DNA of 64,000 nt from Leisingera aquaemixtae (GCF_019801145.1 NZ_JAHVJQ010000001.1:806001-870000), one strand, 5' to 3'; shown: positions 41,085 through 51,432, counted from the stretch's first letter. The notes: generated by a model from the letters alone, not told the origin. Numbers and translations: made by a program.

Positions 41085-43763
41085 TCACGCCGCCTTTTCA
41101 CCCGCTGCCGGCAGGGAAACCCGGAACGCGCCGCCGCTGCGCCCCGGCAGGTAAAACACATCGCCGCCAAGCCGTTGCATGACCTCGCGGCAGATTGCCA
41201 GGCCCAGCCCGGCACCGCCCGCCCGTTCAGGGCTGACGCGCGCAAACTTCTCAAAAATCATCTGCTGCGAGTCTGCCGGAACGCCGCTTCCGTTGTCGGT
41301 AAAGTCGATGTGAAGCCGCCCCCCGGCCGCACTGGCCGAAATCGTCAGCTCGGGATTTTCCGCGTCGCAGTATTTCTGGGCATTGGCAATCAGGTTGATG
41401 AACACCTGGGCCAGCCGGTCGAGATCGGAGGAAATGCGGAAGTTTTCGCTTTCGGGATCGCGCCGGACCCGGAGCGGCCGCTCCGACCCCGCAAGCGCCG
41501 CGGAAACCGCGTGATCCAGAACCTCTGTCAAAGTGCCTGCAGACATGTTCAGGCTGACCTGCCCGCTTTCCAGCACGCTGAGATCCAGCAGGTCGTTCAG
41601 CAGCCGGGTCAGCCGCAGCGTTTCATCGTGAATGATGCCGGCATAGTGGCGCTGGTCCTGCGGCCCCAGCTGCCCGTCATCGCGCAGGATTTCCGAAAAC
41701 GCCCGGATCGAGGTCATCGGCGTCCGCAGTTCATGGCTGACCTGGCTGAGGAAAGCGTCTTTTTGCGCCGAAATCTGGGTGAGCTTCTCGTTTGTTTCCC
41801 GCAGCTTGCGCGCGGTTGCCGACAGCTCTGCCGATTGCGCCTCTAGGCGGCTGGAGTATTCCAGCATCTGCGCAGTCTCATCCGCAACCGCCAGCAGATC
41901 CGCCACCGACACCGACGACCCGCCGGCGATCTGGCCGATCATCGCATGCGCCGCCGCCGCCCCGATCGAGGCGCTCAACTCGCGCTCCAACCGCTCCAGG
42001 AAGGCAGGTGTCGGCTCCGGCAGCGGCCCGCGGCCGCCCTGGCGCAGCCGCTCACGCTCAAAAAACGCCTGCGCTTCCTCGGCACCCAGGATCCGCTGCG
42101 ACATGATCATCAGGTCCTCGCACTGCGCCACCGATCCGGTCCAGCCGCGCGGGCCGGCCGAATGGTCGAACACATTGACGAACTGGGCGCCCTGCAGCCG
42201 TTCCAGCGGGCTGGGAAAGGTCATCAGCGACACCAGGCAGAACACCAGCGCGTTGAGGCTCATCGACCACATCACCGCGTGGACGGTCGGGTCCATGCCC
42301 TCGATCCCGAACAGCGCCTCCGGGCGCAGCCAGCTGAGACCGAACAGGCCGTGGCGCAGGATATGCTCCGGCAGCAGCCCGCCGCCCAGGGCGGGCAGCA
42401 GCATGGTATACAGCCAGATGCCGAATCCCACCGTCAGCCCGGCCAGCGCGCCGCTGCGGGTGGCGCCGCGCCAGAACAGCCCGCCGACCAGCGCCGGCAG
42501 GATCTGCGCCACCCCGGCAAAGGAGATCAGGCCGATCACCGCGAGCGCCGCTGCGCCGCCGGAGAGGTGGTAGTAGAAATACCCCAGCGCCATGATCGCC
42601 GCGATCGACACCCGGCGAGACAGCAGCACCACGTCGCGCACATCGCCGGATACCGAGGCCTGGCGGCTTTGCAGCCGCAACCAGACCGGCATCACGATGT
42701 GGTTCGACACCATCGTCGACAGCGCCATCGCCGCCACGATCACCATCGAGGTCGCCGAGGAGAATCCGCCGAGGAAGGACAGCATCGCAAGCCCCTGCTG
42801 CCCCTGCTGCAGGGGCACCGTCAGCACGAACATGTCCGGGTTCGACCCTGCGGGCATCAGATCCAGGCCCACCGCAGCAATCGGCACCACGAACATCGAA
42901 ATCAGCAGCAGGTACAGGGGAAACGCCCAGGAGGCGATGCGCAGGTGGCGTTCGTCCTCATTCTCCACCACCATCACCTGAAACATCCGCGGCAGGCAGA
43001 CAAAGGCCGCTGCCGCCAGGAAGGTGATTGCGGCCCAGCGGCTGCCGTCGACATTCCACTGGCCGATCTGCGAAGCGTCGATCCGGGCCAGTGTTTCGCC
43101 GACCCCGCCGGCCACACCCCAGACCACAAAGACGCCGACGGCCAGCAAGGCGGCCAGCTTGACAACCGCCTCCAGCGCCACCGCGGTGACGACGCCGTGG
43201 TGGCGCTCGTTGGCGTTCAGGTTGCGGGTGCCGAACAGGATAGCGAACACCGCCAGCCCCGCGGCGACCCAGAACACCGTCGAGGTCTCGTTATAGCCGC
43301 GCAGCGGATCGGCCTCGGCAAAGATTGCAAAGGACAGCGTAACGGACTGCAGTTGCAGCGAAATATACGGGGTGACGCCGATCACGGCGAGAATGGTGAC
43401 GCCGGCCGCCAGAAGGTTCGACTTGCCGTAGCGCGACGACAGGAGGTCGGCGATGGAGGTGATCCGCTGGCTGCGCCCGATCCGCACCAGCTTGCGCAGG
43501 CCCCACCACCAGCCGATCATCACCAGCGACGGGCCGATGTAGATCGTCACGAACTCCAGCCCCGAGCGCGCCGCATATCCGACGGCGCCGTAGAACGTCC
43601 AGGCGGTGCAATAGACCGACAGTGACAAGGTGTAGATCAGCGGCGACCGCATCCAGGCGGCGCTGCGGCCGCGGGACGCCATCCGGTCGGCCCAGAAGGC
43701 AATGAAGAACAGAAAGGCCACATAGGCCAGGCAGACAAAGGCGAGCAGGTTCAGAGAGGCCAT
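41085..43763 (-). CDS. Transporter-fused sensor histidine kinase, CrbS-like
   Basis: 892 residues. Residues about 1-490 form an SSS-type transporter domain with about 12 spans (SIADLLSSRYGKSNLLAAG, IGVTPYISLQLQSV). A helical linker follows, then HisKA with phospho-acceptor H677 in SHELRTP and an HATPase domain (FINLIANAQKY, FTDNGSGVP, GAGLGLAICREVM). CrbS kinases of this layout control acetate use in Vibrio and Pseudomonas. It starts at the stop of the 110-residue membrane protein (ATGA overlap). Confidence 0.9.
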   Translation of the reverse strand: MASLNLLAFVCLAYVAFLFFIAFWADRMASRGRSAAWMRSPLIYTLSLSVYCTAWTFYGAVGYAARSGLEFVTIYIGPSLVMIGWWWGLRKLVRIGRSQRITSIADLLSSRYGKSNLLAAGVTILAVIGVTPYISLQLQSVTLSFAIFAEADPLRGYNETSTVFWVAAGLAVFAILFGTRNLNANERHHGVVTAVALEAVVKLAALLAVGVFVVWGVAGGVGETLARIDASQIGQWNVDGSRWAAITFLAAAAFVCLPRMFQVMVVENEDERHLRIASWAFPLYLLLISMFVVPIAAVGLDLMPAGSNPDMFVLTVPLQQGQQGLAMLSFLGGFSSATSMVIVAAMALSTMVSNHIVMPVWLRLQSRQASVSGDVRDVVLLSRRVSIAAIMALGYFYYHLSGGAAALAVIGLISFAGVAQILPALVGGLFWRGATRSGALAGLTVGFGIWLYTMLLPALGGGLLPEHILRHGLFGLSWLRPEALFGIEGMDPTVHAVMWSMSLNALVFCLVSLMTFPSPLERLQGAQFVNVFDHSAGPRGWTGSVAQCEDLMIMSQRILGAEEAQAFFERERLRQGGRGPLPEPTPAFLERLERELSASIGAAAAHAMIGQIAGGSSVSVADLLAVADETAQMLEYSSRLEAQSAELSATARKLRETNEKLTQISAQKDAFLSQVSHELRTPMTSIRAFSEILRDDGQLGPQDQRHYAGIIHDETLRLTRLLNDLLDLSVLESGQVSLNMSAGTLTEVLDHAVSAALAGSERPLRVRRDPESENFRISSDLDRLAQVFINLIANAQKYCDAENPELTISASAAGGRLHIDFTDNGSGVPADSQQMIFEKFARVSPERAGGAGLGLAICREVMQRLGGDVFYLPGRSGGAFRVSLPAAGEKAA

Positions 43764-44095
43764 CAGCCGTCCTCCCCGCTGTCCGGGACCGAAGCCCCGT
43801 CAGGCCCGCCGCCGGTCCAATGGTCCGCCCAACGCTGCACGGCCAGGCTGAACACGAAACAGGCGCCGATCAGGCCGGTCCAGACGGCAAAGACGTAAAT
43901 AATGGCCGCCGACATGCTGACCCCGCCGCGCCCGGCAGGATGGGACGCGGCTTCGGGCCACAACAGCGGCAGCGCCAGCAGCAGCGCCCCCAGCACCGGC
44001 AGCAGCCGGGCGATGTCCATCAGGCGGCGGCGGCGGTAGGTCTGGCGCTCTGCGCGGGTGCCGGTCTGCGCCTTGGGGCCGCCGTCGCGGGTCAT
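43763..44095 (-). CDS. Small two-span membrane protein between receiver and SSS-kinase
   Basis: 110 residues. A basic front (KAQTGTRAERQTYRRRR) precedes two spans (about 30-46 and 63-86), and the end is acidic. No named domain was recognised, but size and topology recall the DUF4212/DUF485 partners of SSS symporters. It overlaps the receiver gene by four bases upstream and the kinase start downstream, so all three are translationally coupled. Confidence 0.8.
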   Translation of the reverse strand: MTRDGGPKAQTGTRAERQTYRRRRLMDIARLLPVLGALLLALPLLWPEAASHPAGRGGVSMSAAIIYVFAVWTGLIGACFVFSLAVQRWADHWTGGGPDGASVPDSGEDG

Positions 44096-44472
44096 CCCTG
44101 CCCGGCCTGGGCGTGCAGGTCGCGCACGGCTGTCAGCACTTCGGCATTGGAGAACGGCTTGGTCATGAACCGGGTGACCCCCGCCTTCTCGGCCATTTCA
44201 CGGTCCCGCATCTGGCCGCGGGCGGTCAGCATCAGGACCGGCAGGGCCGTCATGCCCTCGCCGCCGCGCAGCTCACGCACGATTTCCAGCCCGCTTTTGC
44301 CCGGCAGCATCAAATCCAGAATCACCAGGTCGGGGTTGGCGTCCCGGATCACCTCCACCGCGGTGGCGCCATCGGTGTGCGCATCCACGCTCCAGCCGTC
44401 GCGGGTCAGAAGAAAGCGGATCGCCTCAGTGATATTCGGCTCATCCTCGATCAGAACAACATGCCTGCCCAT
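44092..44472 (-). CDS. Receiver-only response regulator
   Basis: 126 residues, CheY-like. Acidic pair in VVLIEDEP, phospho-acceptor Asp in LVILDLMLPGKSG, Thr in LMLTARG and Lys in FMTKPFS are all present. No output domain follows, unlike CrbR of gammaproteobacteria, which ends in a LuxR HTH. Probable partner of the SSS-kinase encoded in the same run. Start at 44472 has GAGGAAAT; an upstream in-frame start is less likely. Confidence 0.9.
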   Translation of the reverse strand: MGRHVVLIEDEPNITEAIRFLLTRDGWSVDAHTDGATAVEVIRDANPDLVILDLMLPGKSGLEIVRELRGGEGMTALPVLMLTARGQMRDREMAEKAGVTRFMTKPFSNAEVLTAVRDLHAQAGQG

Positions 44473-44561
44473 CAGCAGAATTTCCTCCAGGCGCGGTCCT
44501 TGGCCTCCCGCCGGGCCGCGCATTCATTTTTGCGCAGGTTAGCCGCCGGCCCGCACCAGTG

Positions 44562-45860
44562 TCAAAACTCTTCCTTCAGGATCGACGGCTCCCGGCGCGC
44601 GGTGCAGCCCCGGCGCGGGCAGATCCGGCAGCTGGCGCCCACCGGCTGCGGGTCCTGCGCGTCCTTGGCACCGGGCAGGATCAGCATCACCGCGCGGTAC
44701 AGGGGATCTTCGCCGAAATCCGGCTGATTCTGCGGCCAGGCCACGGCCAGGCAGTCAAACGCAGCCGTGTTGCGCCCCTGCTGCACCACGTTGCGCCGCA
44801 CCGGCACATGCGGATTGACCAGAGCCGTGTAAAGCGGCCACAGCGGACAGGAGGCGCCAAAGCGCGGCATTGCAAACCCGGTGACGGGCTTGCGGAACAG
44901 CAGGGTGCCTGAGGCGTCGCAGATCACCAGCCCGGCCTCATGCCCCAGAACCTCCTCCGGCAGCGCCGCCAGGCGGCGCAGCACCGCAGGCAAGCCGCAG
45001 CCGAACCGGCGCGCCAGCGCCACGGGAGAGATCACGGTGGACTGCAGTTCCCGCGCAAGCGCTTTCAGCGGCATCACCCGGGCATCGGCCCGGTACTGCT
45101 CCAGCGCAGCCCGGGCAAGGCTTCGTGCCGCCTCGCTTGCCAGCGCCGGTTCGTTCTCGAGCAGGTCCTCAGGCTCTGCTGAACCCTCCTCCAATGCCGG
45201 GAAATGGAATCCGTTGTTTTGAAAAAAAGCCTCTGCCTCTTCCTGCGGCATGCCGCGGCGGTCCTCGCCTGCGTCCCCTTCATCCAGAAAACTGACAAGG
45301 GCGCGGCTGCTTTCCGACAGCCGCAGCGAATCCTCGTTCAGGTTCTTGTGAAACCGGTCCCGCCACTCCGGCTCAAGCTCTCCGGTTTCCGCCAGGATCG
45401 AGGCGGTGGAGCGGATTGCGGCGGCTGTCGACAGCACCTCATGCACCGAGGCCGCCAGGTTGGGATCATGGGTCAGCCGGTCCGAGAGCGTCTCGACCGT
45501 GCGCTCCAGCGTGGCGATGCGGCGGTGGCCGGCCGCCAGAACCTCGGCCCAGCCCGGAAAACGGCCGGCAAATTCATCGACCCGGTCCAGTTCCGCCACC
45601 GGCACACCGCTGTCTGCCGCGGCCTCGCGCAGGGTGGAAATCAGCGCCGCCTCCGCCCCCTCGCTCAGCATCGACGGCTCCACCCCCAAAACGCCGGCTA
45701 TATCCACCAGCAGCTTGCCGCCGATTCTGCGCCGGTTGTGTTCGATCAGGTTGAGATAGGAGGCCGAGATCCCCGCCTCCCGCGCCAATTCGGCCTGGCG
45801 CAATCCAAGGATCAGCCTGCGCTCGCGGATCCGGCTGCCGGTTAGGGTGTCGCGTGCCAT
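44562..45860 (-). CDS. Short-chain fatty acid regulator, ScfR/RamB family
   Basis: 432 residues. N-terminal XRE HTH (about 8-63; GLRQAELAREAGISASYLNL, IEHNRRRIG), helical middle, DUF2083-type domain and the terminal Cys cluster CRICPRRGC. Relatives (RamB, PccR, MccR, PrpR-like) sense acyl-CoAs and control acetate, propionate or methylmalonyl-CoA routes. It is divergent from the LIV-type transporter and 89 bases upstream of the receiver gene, so it may head a four-gene regulatory operon. MARDTL is taken as start (GGGAG upstream). Confidence 0.9.
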   Translation of the reverse strand: MARDTLTGSRIRERRLILGLRQAELAREAGISASYLNLIEHNRRRIGGKLLVDIAGVLGVEPSMLSEGAEAALISTLREAAADSGVPVAELDRVDEFAGRFPGWAEVLAAGHRRIATLERTVETLSDRLTHDPNLAASVHEVLSTAAAIRSTASILAETGELEPEWRDRFHKNLNEDSLRLSESSRALVSFLDEGDAGEDRRGMPQEEAEAFFQNNGFHFPALEEGSAEPEDLLENEPALASEAARSLARAALEQYRADARVMPLKALARELQSTVISPVALARRFGCGLPAVLRRLAALPEEVLGHEAGLVICDASGTLLFRKPVTGFAMPRFGASCPLWPLYTALVNPHVPVRRNVVQQGRNTAAFDCLAVAWPQNQPDFGEDPLYRAVMLILPGAKDAQDPQPVGASCRICPRRGCTARREPSILKEEF

Positions 45861-45920
45861 GCGGACGGGTCTCCCAAAACACTTCCATTTCAAGGGCTTT
45901 CTGCAATGCAAAATAAGGTA

Positions 45921-45970
45921 ATTTACAGACGCCTTGAAAATATTGTTCAGTTATTTACAGAATTTTCAAG
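45921..45970. promoter_or_regulatory. Repeats between scfR-type gene and livK
   Basis: CTTGAAAAT (45933-45941) and ATTTTCAAG (45962-45970) form a perfect 9+9 inverted repeat 20 bases apart. ATTTACAG occurs directly repeated at 45921 and 45953. The segment from 45954 resembles the two direct repeats upstream of acsA. Likely regulator site for the divergent pair. Confidence 0.5.
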
Positions 45971-46019
45971 CGATAAAAGGGTTTTATTGCCTGAGTTTAC
46001 ATGAGGCCCTCATACTGAT

Positions 46020-46031
46020 TTTGCACGCAAA
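46020..46031. promoter_or_regulatory. Palindrome TTTGCACGCAAA before livK
   Basis: Perfect TTTGC-AC-GCAAA, about 60 bases before the livK start. ScfR/RamB relatives bind sites built on TTTGC/GCAAA halves (family knowledge), so this is a candidate site for the adjacent regulator. A partial match (TTTTGCATTGCAG) lies at 45900-45912 on the minus strand. Confidence 0.5.
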
Positions 46032-46091
46032 GTGCTGGTACCGCGCAGAAGTGAGGAGCTGCAAGGCACCAATCATATCAGGGAGGAATAC

Positions 46092-47438
46092 ATGTCCAAA
46101 TTTGACGTATCGCGCCGCAGAGTCCTTAAGTCCGGCGCAATTGCAGGCGCCGGCGTGGCGCTGCCGACCATCTTTACCGCTTCTTCTGCCGCGGCTTTTA
46201 CCAACGAGCCGACCGGCGGATCCGTCACCTTGGGTTTCAACGTGCCGCAGACCGGCCCATACGCCGACGAAGGCGCTGACGAGCTGCGCGCCTATGAGCT
46301 GGCTGTCGAGCATCTGAACGGCGGCGGCGACGGCGGCATGATGAACACCTTCAGCTCCAAGGCGCTGCAGGGCAACGGCATCCTGGGCAAGAAGGTGGAA
46401 TATGTCACCGGCGACACCCAGACCAAATCGGACGCCGCCCGCGCCTCCGCCAAGTCGATGATCGAGAAGGACGGCGCGGTGATGATCACCGGCGGCTCCT
46501 CCTCCGGTGTGGCGATTGCCGTTCAGGGCCTTTGCCAGGAGGCAGGCGTGATCTTCATGGCCGGTCTCACCCACTCCAACGACACCACCGGCAAGGACAA
46601 GAAGGCCAACGGCTTCCGCCATTTCTTCAACGGCTACATGTCGGGTGCGGCGCTGGCGCCGGTGCTAAAAAACCTCTACGGCACCGACCGCATCGCATAC
46701 CACCTGACCGCCGACTACACTTGGGGCTGGACCCAGGAAGAATCGATCGCCGCCGCCACCGAGGCGCTGGGATGGCAGACCGTGAACAAGGTCCGCACCC
46801 CGCTGGCAGCCACCGACTTCTCGTCCTATATCGCGCCGGTGCTGAACTCGGGCGCCGACGTGCTGGTTCTGAACCACTATGGCGGCAACATGGTGAACTC
46901 GCTGACCAACGCGGTCCAGTTCGGCCTGCGCGAAAAGGTCGTGAACGGCAAGAACTTCGAGATCGTCGTTCCGCTCTACTCCCGCCTGATGGCCAAGGGC
47001 GCAGGCGAGAACGTGAAGGGCATCCACGGCTCCACCAACTGGCACTGGACGCTGCAGGATGAAGGCTCCAAGGCTTTCGTGAAATCCTTCGGCACCAAAT
47101 ACGGCTTCCCGCCGAGCCAGGCCGCGCACACCTGCTATGTGCAGACCATGCTCTACGCGGATGCGGTGGAGCGGGCCGGCAGCTTCAACCCCTGCGCCGT
47201 CGTCGAAGCGCTGGAAGGGTTCGAATTCGATGGCATGGGCAACGGCCCAACCCTTTACCGCGCCGAGGACCACCAGTGCTTCAAGGATGTTCTGGTGGTG
47301 CGCGGCAAGGAAAACCCGACCTCGGAATTCGACCTTCTGGAAGTTGTCGAAGTCACCCCGCGGGCACAGGTGGAGTACGCACCGGACCACCCGATGTTCG
47401 CCGGCGGCAACCTGGGCGCCTGCAACCCGGGCGCATAA
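46092..47438 (+). CDS. LIV-type ABC transporter substrate-binding protein, Tat-exported
   Basis: Periplasmic receptor of the branched-chain amino acid type, 448 residues. The leader has a twin-arginine motif (RRRVLKSG) and a hydrophobic stretch ending in ASSAAA. The core fits LivK/type I receptors (LGFNVPQTGPYADEG; ITGGSSSGVAIAVQG). Ligand unknown; neighbours suggest a short acid or amino-acid-like compound. GGGAGGAATAC is a strong ribosome site. Two hairpins follow the gene. Confidence 0.88.
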   Translation: MSKFDVSRRRVLKSGAIAGAGVALPTIFTASSAAAFTNEPTGGSVTLGFNVPQTGPYADEGADELRAYELAVEHLNGGGDGGMMNTFSSKALQGNGILGKKVEYVTGDTQTKSDAARASAKSMIEKDGAVMITGGSSSGVAIAVQGLCQEAGVIFMAGLTHSNDTTGKDKKANGFRHFFNGYMSGAALAPVLKNLYGTDRIAYHLTADYTWGWTQEESIAAATEALGWQTVNKVRTPLAATDFSSYIAPVLNSGADVLVLNHYGGNMVNSLTNAVQFGLREKVVNGKNFEIVVPLYSRLMAKGAGENVKGIHGSTNWHWTLQDEGSKAFVKSFGTKYGFPPSQAAHTCYVQTMLYADAVERAGSFNPCAVVEALEGFEFDGMGNGPTLYRAEDHQCFKDVLVVRGKENPTSEFDLLEVVEVTPRAQVEYAPDHPMFAGGNLGACNPGA

Positions 47439-47471
47439 GCCAGCCACAGGGCACCGGCATTCTGTAAAATC

Positions 47472-47541
47472 TCCGGTCCGGATTACGGACCGGAATCCGG
47501 CTGCCTCAACCGGCCCGTCCGCCTCCCCCGCCGGGCGGGCC
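47472..47541 (+). promoter_or_regulatory. Two hairpins between binding protein and permease genes
   Basis: First stem TCCGGTCCG / CGGACCGGA (nine pairs, 5-base loop, 47472-47494). Second, 47512-47541, ten pairs with one G-T around a 10-base loop. No T-run. They probably reduce read-through or stabilise the binding-protein message. Confidence 0.6.
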
Positions 47542-47569
47542 AATCCTAACCTGACGCACGGTGGGACCC

Positions 47570-48592
47570 ATGGACGCCATTCTCCTGCAAATCCTGAACG
47601 GGCTCGACAAAGGCTCGGCCTATGCGCTGATCGCGCTGGGTTTGACACTCATCTTCGGCACGCTGGGCGTGGTGAACTTTGCCCATGGGGCGCTGTTCAT
47701 GATCGGCGCCTTCTGCGCTGTCACCCTGCAGCGCATCCTGAACCTCAGCTTTGAGCTCGTGGACGAAACCCAGAAAGATTTCCTGGGCAACCCGCTCAAG
47801 GTCAAAACCCCCTATGTGGAGGCCTGGTTCGGCCCCGATATCGGCGGCAGCATCATCGACTGGGCAGTGCCCCTGGCGATCCTGTTTGCAATCCCGATCA
47901 TGATCGGCGTCGGCTACGTGATGGAGCGCGGCCTGATCAAGCATTTCTACAAGCGCCCGCACGCCGACCAGATTCTGGTGACCTTCGGCCTCGCCATCGT
48001 GCTGCAGGAAGTGGTGAAATACTTCTACGGCGCCAACCCGATCCAGACACCGGCCCCTGACGCGCTAAACGGCGTGGTGAACCTGGGCGCGGCCATCGGC
48101 ATGGATATCGTCTATCCGGTCTGGCGCGTGGTCTATTTCTTCTTTGCCGTGCTGATCATCGGCGGCATCTTCTCCTTCCTGCAATTCACCACTTTCGGCA
48201 TGGTGGTGCGGGCCGGCATGGCCGACCGCGAGACGGTGGGCCTGCTGGGCATCAACATCGACCGCCGCTTCACCATCATGTTCGGCATTGCGGCCGCTGT
48301 CGCGGGCCTTGCGGGGGTCATGTACACGCCGATCAACTCCCCCAACTACCACATGGGCATGGACTTCCTGGTCCTCAGCTTCGTGGTGGTGGTTGTCGGC
48401 GGCATGGGTTCCCTGCCCGGCGCGGTGCTGGCAGGCTTCCTGCTGGGCGTGCTCGAAAGCTTTGCCTCGATGAACGAGATCAAGTCGCTGATTCCCGGCA
48501 TCGACCAGATCATCATCTATGTGGTCGCAATCATCATTCTGCTGACCCGTCCGCGGGGCCTGATGGGCCGCAAAGGCGTGATGGAGGACTAA
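47570..48592 (+). CDS. livH: LIV-type ABC permease (LivH-like)
   Basis: Inner-membrane permease, 340 residues. GSAYALIALGLTLIFGTLGVVNFAHGALF is the split family start; RAGMADRETVGLLGINIDR is the cytosolic coupling loop; GGMGSLPGAVLAGFLLGVLES closes the core. A hydrophilic insert (about 60-95) is longer than in E. coli LivH. ATG at 47570 is used; GTG three codons before is possible. Confidence 0.9.
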   Translation: MDAILLQILNGLDKGSAYALIALGLTLIFGTLGVVNFAHGALFMIGAFCAVTLQRILNLSFELVDETQKDFLGNPLKVKTPYVEAWFGPDIGGSIIDWAVPLAILFAIPIMIGVGYVMERGLIKHFYKRPHADQILVTFGLAIVLQEVVKYFYGANPIQTPAPDALNGVVNLGAAIGMDIVYPVWRVVYFFFAVLIIGGIFSFLQFTTFGMVVRAGMADRETVGLLGINIDRRFTIMFGIAAAVAGLAGVMYTPINSPNYHMGMDFLVLSFVVVVVGGMGSLPGAVLAGFLLGVLESFASMNEIKSLIPGIDQIIIYVVAIIILLTRPRGLMGRKGVMED

Positions 48593-48595
48593 GAC

Positions 48596-49801
48596 ATGTT
48601 CGGACTGGATAAAAAAGACACTTCTATGCTGATCATCGTCGCCATCCTGACGCTGTTCGCCCCCTTCATCCTGAACCCCTTCCCGACAGAGAGCGCCATG
48701 GCGCAGTTCAACGCGGGCTATCCGGACCTGATGCAGCGTTTCGTGATCTTCGGGATCTTCGCCATCGGCTTCAACATCCTCTTCGGCCTCACCGGCTACC
48801 TGTCCTTCGGCCATGCGGCCTTCCTGGGAGTCGGCTCCTACTCCGCGGTCTGGATGTTCAAGCTCATCGGCATGAACGTAATCCCGGCAATCATGCTGTC
48901 GGTCATTGTCGCGGGCCTGTTTGCGCTGCTCATCGGCTTCGTATCCTTGCGCCGCTCCGGCATCTACTTCTCGATCCTGACGCTGGCGTTTGCGCAGATG
49001 TCCTTCAACCTCGCCTATTCGGTGCTGACCCCGATCACCAACGGCGAGACAGGCCTGCAGCTGACGCTGGAAGACCCCCGCGTCCTGGGCGTCTCCGCCA
49101 CCGCGGACGGTTCAATCCCGGTGACCAACCTGTTCGGCCTGGAAATGCGCTCCACCTTTGAACTGGCGCTCGGCCCCTGGGCGTTCCAGTTCAACGCGGG
49201 CTACTACCTCTGCGCGCTGATCATGCTGGCCGCCTTCTACCTGGCGATCCGCATCTTCCGTTCGCCCTTCGGCATGATGCTGCGGGCGGTGAAATCGAAC
49301 CAGCAGCGGATGAACTACACCGGTCTCAACACCCGTCCCTACACCCTGGCGGCCTTCGTGATCTCCGGCATGTATGCAGGTCTTGCAGGCGGGCTGATGG
49401 CCTCGATGGACCCGCTGGCGGGCGCTGAGCGGATGCAGTGGACCGCCTCCGGCGAAGTGGTGCTGATGACCATCCTCGGCGGTGCCGGCACGCTGATCGG
49501 CCCGGTGCTGGGCGCAGGCTTCATCAAGTACTTTGAAAACATCTTCTCCAAGATCAACGACAACGTGCTGCACACCTGGTTCAGCTTCCTGCCGGACGGG
49601 ATGGAGGACGCAGTGGTCTTCATCATCCACCCCTTCATCGGCAAGGGCTGGCACCTGACCCTGGGCATCCTGTTCATGCTGGTGGTGATCTTCCTGCCCG
49701 GCGGCCTGGTTGAGGGCGGCCAGCGGATCAAGGGCTGGCTCAGCCGACGCAAGGCCAAAGACAGCGGCAAGGCTGCCGGCGAAACCAACCCCGCGGAATA
49801 A
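48596..49801 (+). CDS. livM: LIV-type ABC permease (LivM-like)
   Basis: Second permease, 401 residues, about ten spans. [25 protein letters not shown] (split) and [24 protein letters not shown] carry the family motifs; an insert around 140-180 is probably periplasmic. Starts three bases after the LivH-like stop. Pairs with LivH to form the channel. Confidence 0.9.
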   Translation: MFGLDKKDTSMLIIVAILTLFAPFILNPFPTESAMAQFNAGYPDLMQRFVIFGIFAIGFNILFGLTGYLSFGHAAFLGVGSYSAVWMFKLIGMNVIPAIMLSVIVAGLFALLIGFVSLRRSGIYFSILTLAFAQMSFNLAYSVLTPITNGETGLQLTLEDPRVLGVSATADGSIPVTNLFGLEMRSTFELALGPWAFQFNAGYYLCALIMLAAFYLAIRIFRSPFGMMLRAVKSNQQRMNYTGLNTRPYTLAAFVISGMYAGLAGGLMASMDPLAGAERMQWTASGEVVLMTILGGAGTLIGPVLGAGFIKYFENIFSKINDNVLHTWFSFLPDGMEDAVVFIIHPFIGKGWHLTLGILFMLVVIFLPGGLVEGGQRIKGWLSRRKAKDSGKAAGETNPAE

Positions 49802-49813
49802 GGAGACAGAACA

Positions 49814-50569
49814 ATGGGCATCCTTGAAGTCAAAGACGTGGGGAAACGGTTCGGCGGCCTGCAGGCGCTCTCGAACGTGAACCTCAGCGTTCAGGAAAAC
49901 TCGGTCCACGCGATCATCGGGCCGAACGGCGCAGGCAAGTCCACTCTGTTGAACTGCCTGGTGGGCAAGCTGATCCCCGACACCGGTTCCGTCATGTTCG
50001 ACGGCCAGTCGGTGCTGGGCCGCGCGCCTTACGAGATCAACCAGATGGGCATTTCCCGCGTGTTCCAGACGCCGGAAATCTTCGGCGACCTGACGGTGCT
50101 GGAGAACATGATGATCCCCTGCTTTGCCAAGAGAGACGGTGCGTTTGAATTGAACGCCCTGTCTGCAGTGCTGCGCCAGAAGGACATTCTGCAAAAGGCA
50201 GAGCACATGCTGGAAGAGATGAACATGGCGGACAAGCGGCACATGCACGCCGCCGCCATGTCCCGCGGCGACAAGCGGCGGCTGGAGATCGGCATGTGCC
50301 TGAGCCAAGAACCGCGCCTGCTGCTGCTGGACGAGCCCACCGCCGGCATGGCGCGGGCCGACACCAACAACACCATCGATCTCCTGAAGCAGATCAGCGA
50401 CGAGCGCGACATCACCATCGCCATCATCGAGCACGACATGCATGTGGTGTTCAGCCTCGCCAACCGGATCACCGTGCTGGCTCAGGGCACACCCCTGGTG
50501 GAGGACGACCCCCAGAACATCCGCGGCAACCCGAAGGTGCGCGAAGCGTACTTGGGCGAGTCGGCGTAA
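49814..50569 (+). CDS. livG: LIV-type ABC ATPase (LivG-like)
   Basis: 251 residues. Walker A GPNGAGKST, Walker B LLLLDEPTAGM, His switch IIEHDM. The signature is MSRGDKRRLEIG rather than the usual LSxGxxRxLEIA, a small departure that keeps the central Gly. Starts 12 bases after livM, preceded by AAGGAGAC. Confidence 0.92.
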   Translation: MGILEVKDVGKRFGGLQALSNVNLSVQENSVHAIIGPNGAGKSTLLNCLVGKLIPDTGSVMFDGQSVLGRAPYEINQMGISRVFQTPEIFGDLTVLENMMIPCFAKRDGAFELNALSAVLRQKDILQKAEHMLEEMNMADKRHMHAAAMSRGDKRRLEIGMCLSQEPRLLLLDEPTAGMARADTNNTIDLLKQISDERDITIAIIEHDMHVVFSLANRITVLAQGTPLVEDDPQNIRGNPKVREAYLGESA

Positions 50570-50581
50570 GGAGGAACCAAG

Positions 50582-51337
<756 letters not shown>

Positions 51338-51397
51338 ACCGCATCCAAGTCATCATCTCCGCCGTGCCGGCCGCCCGCGTGCCGGCACAGGGTCACT

Positions 51398-51432
51398 GAG
51401 GCCGGCTCTGTTCAGGGCTGGCCTCCTTTTTT
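51398..51432 (+). terminator. Terminator after livF
   Basis: GAGGCCGGC / GCTGGCCTC (nine pairs, one G-T) with a 10-base loop, followed by C and six T. A second hairpin without T-run (GTGCCGGC / GCCGGCAC, 51364-51388) stands just before it. Confidence 0.85.
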
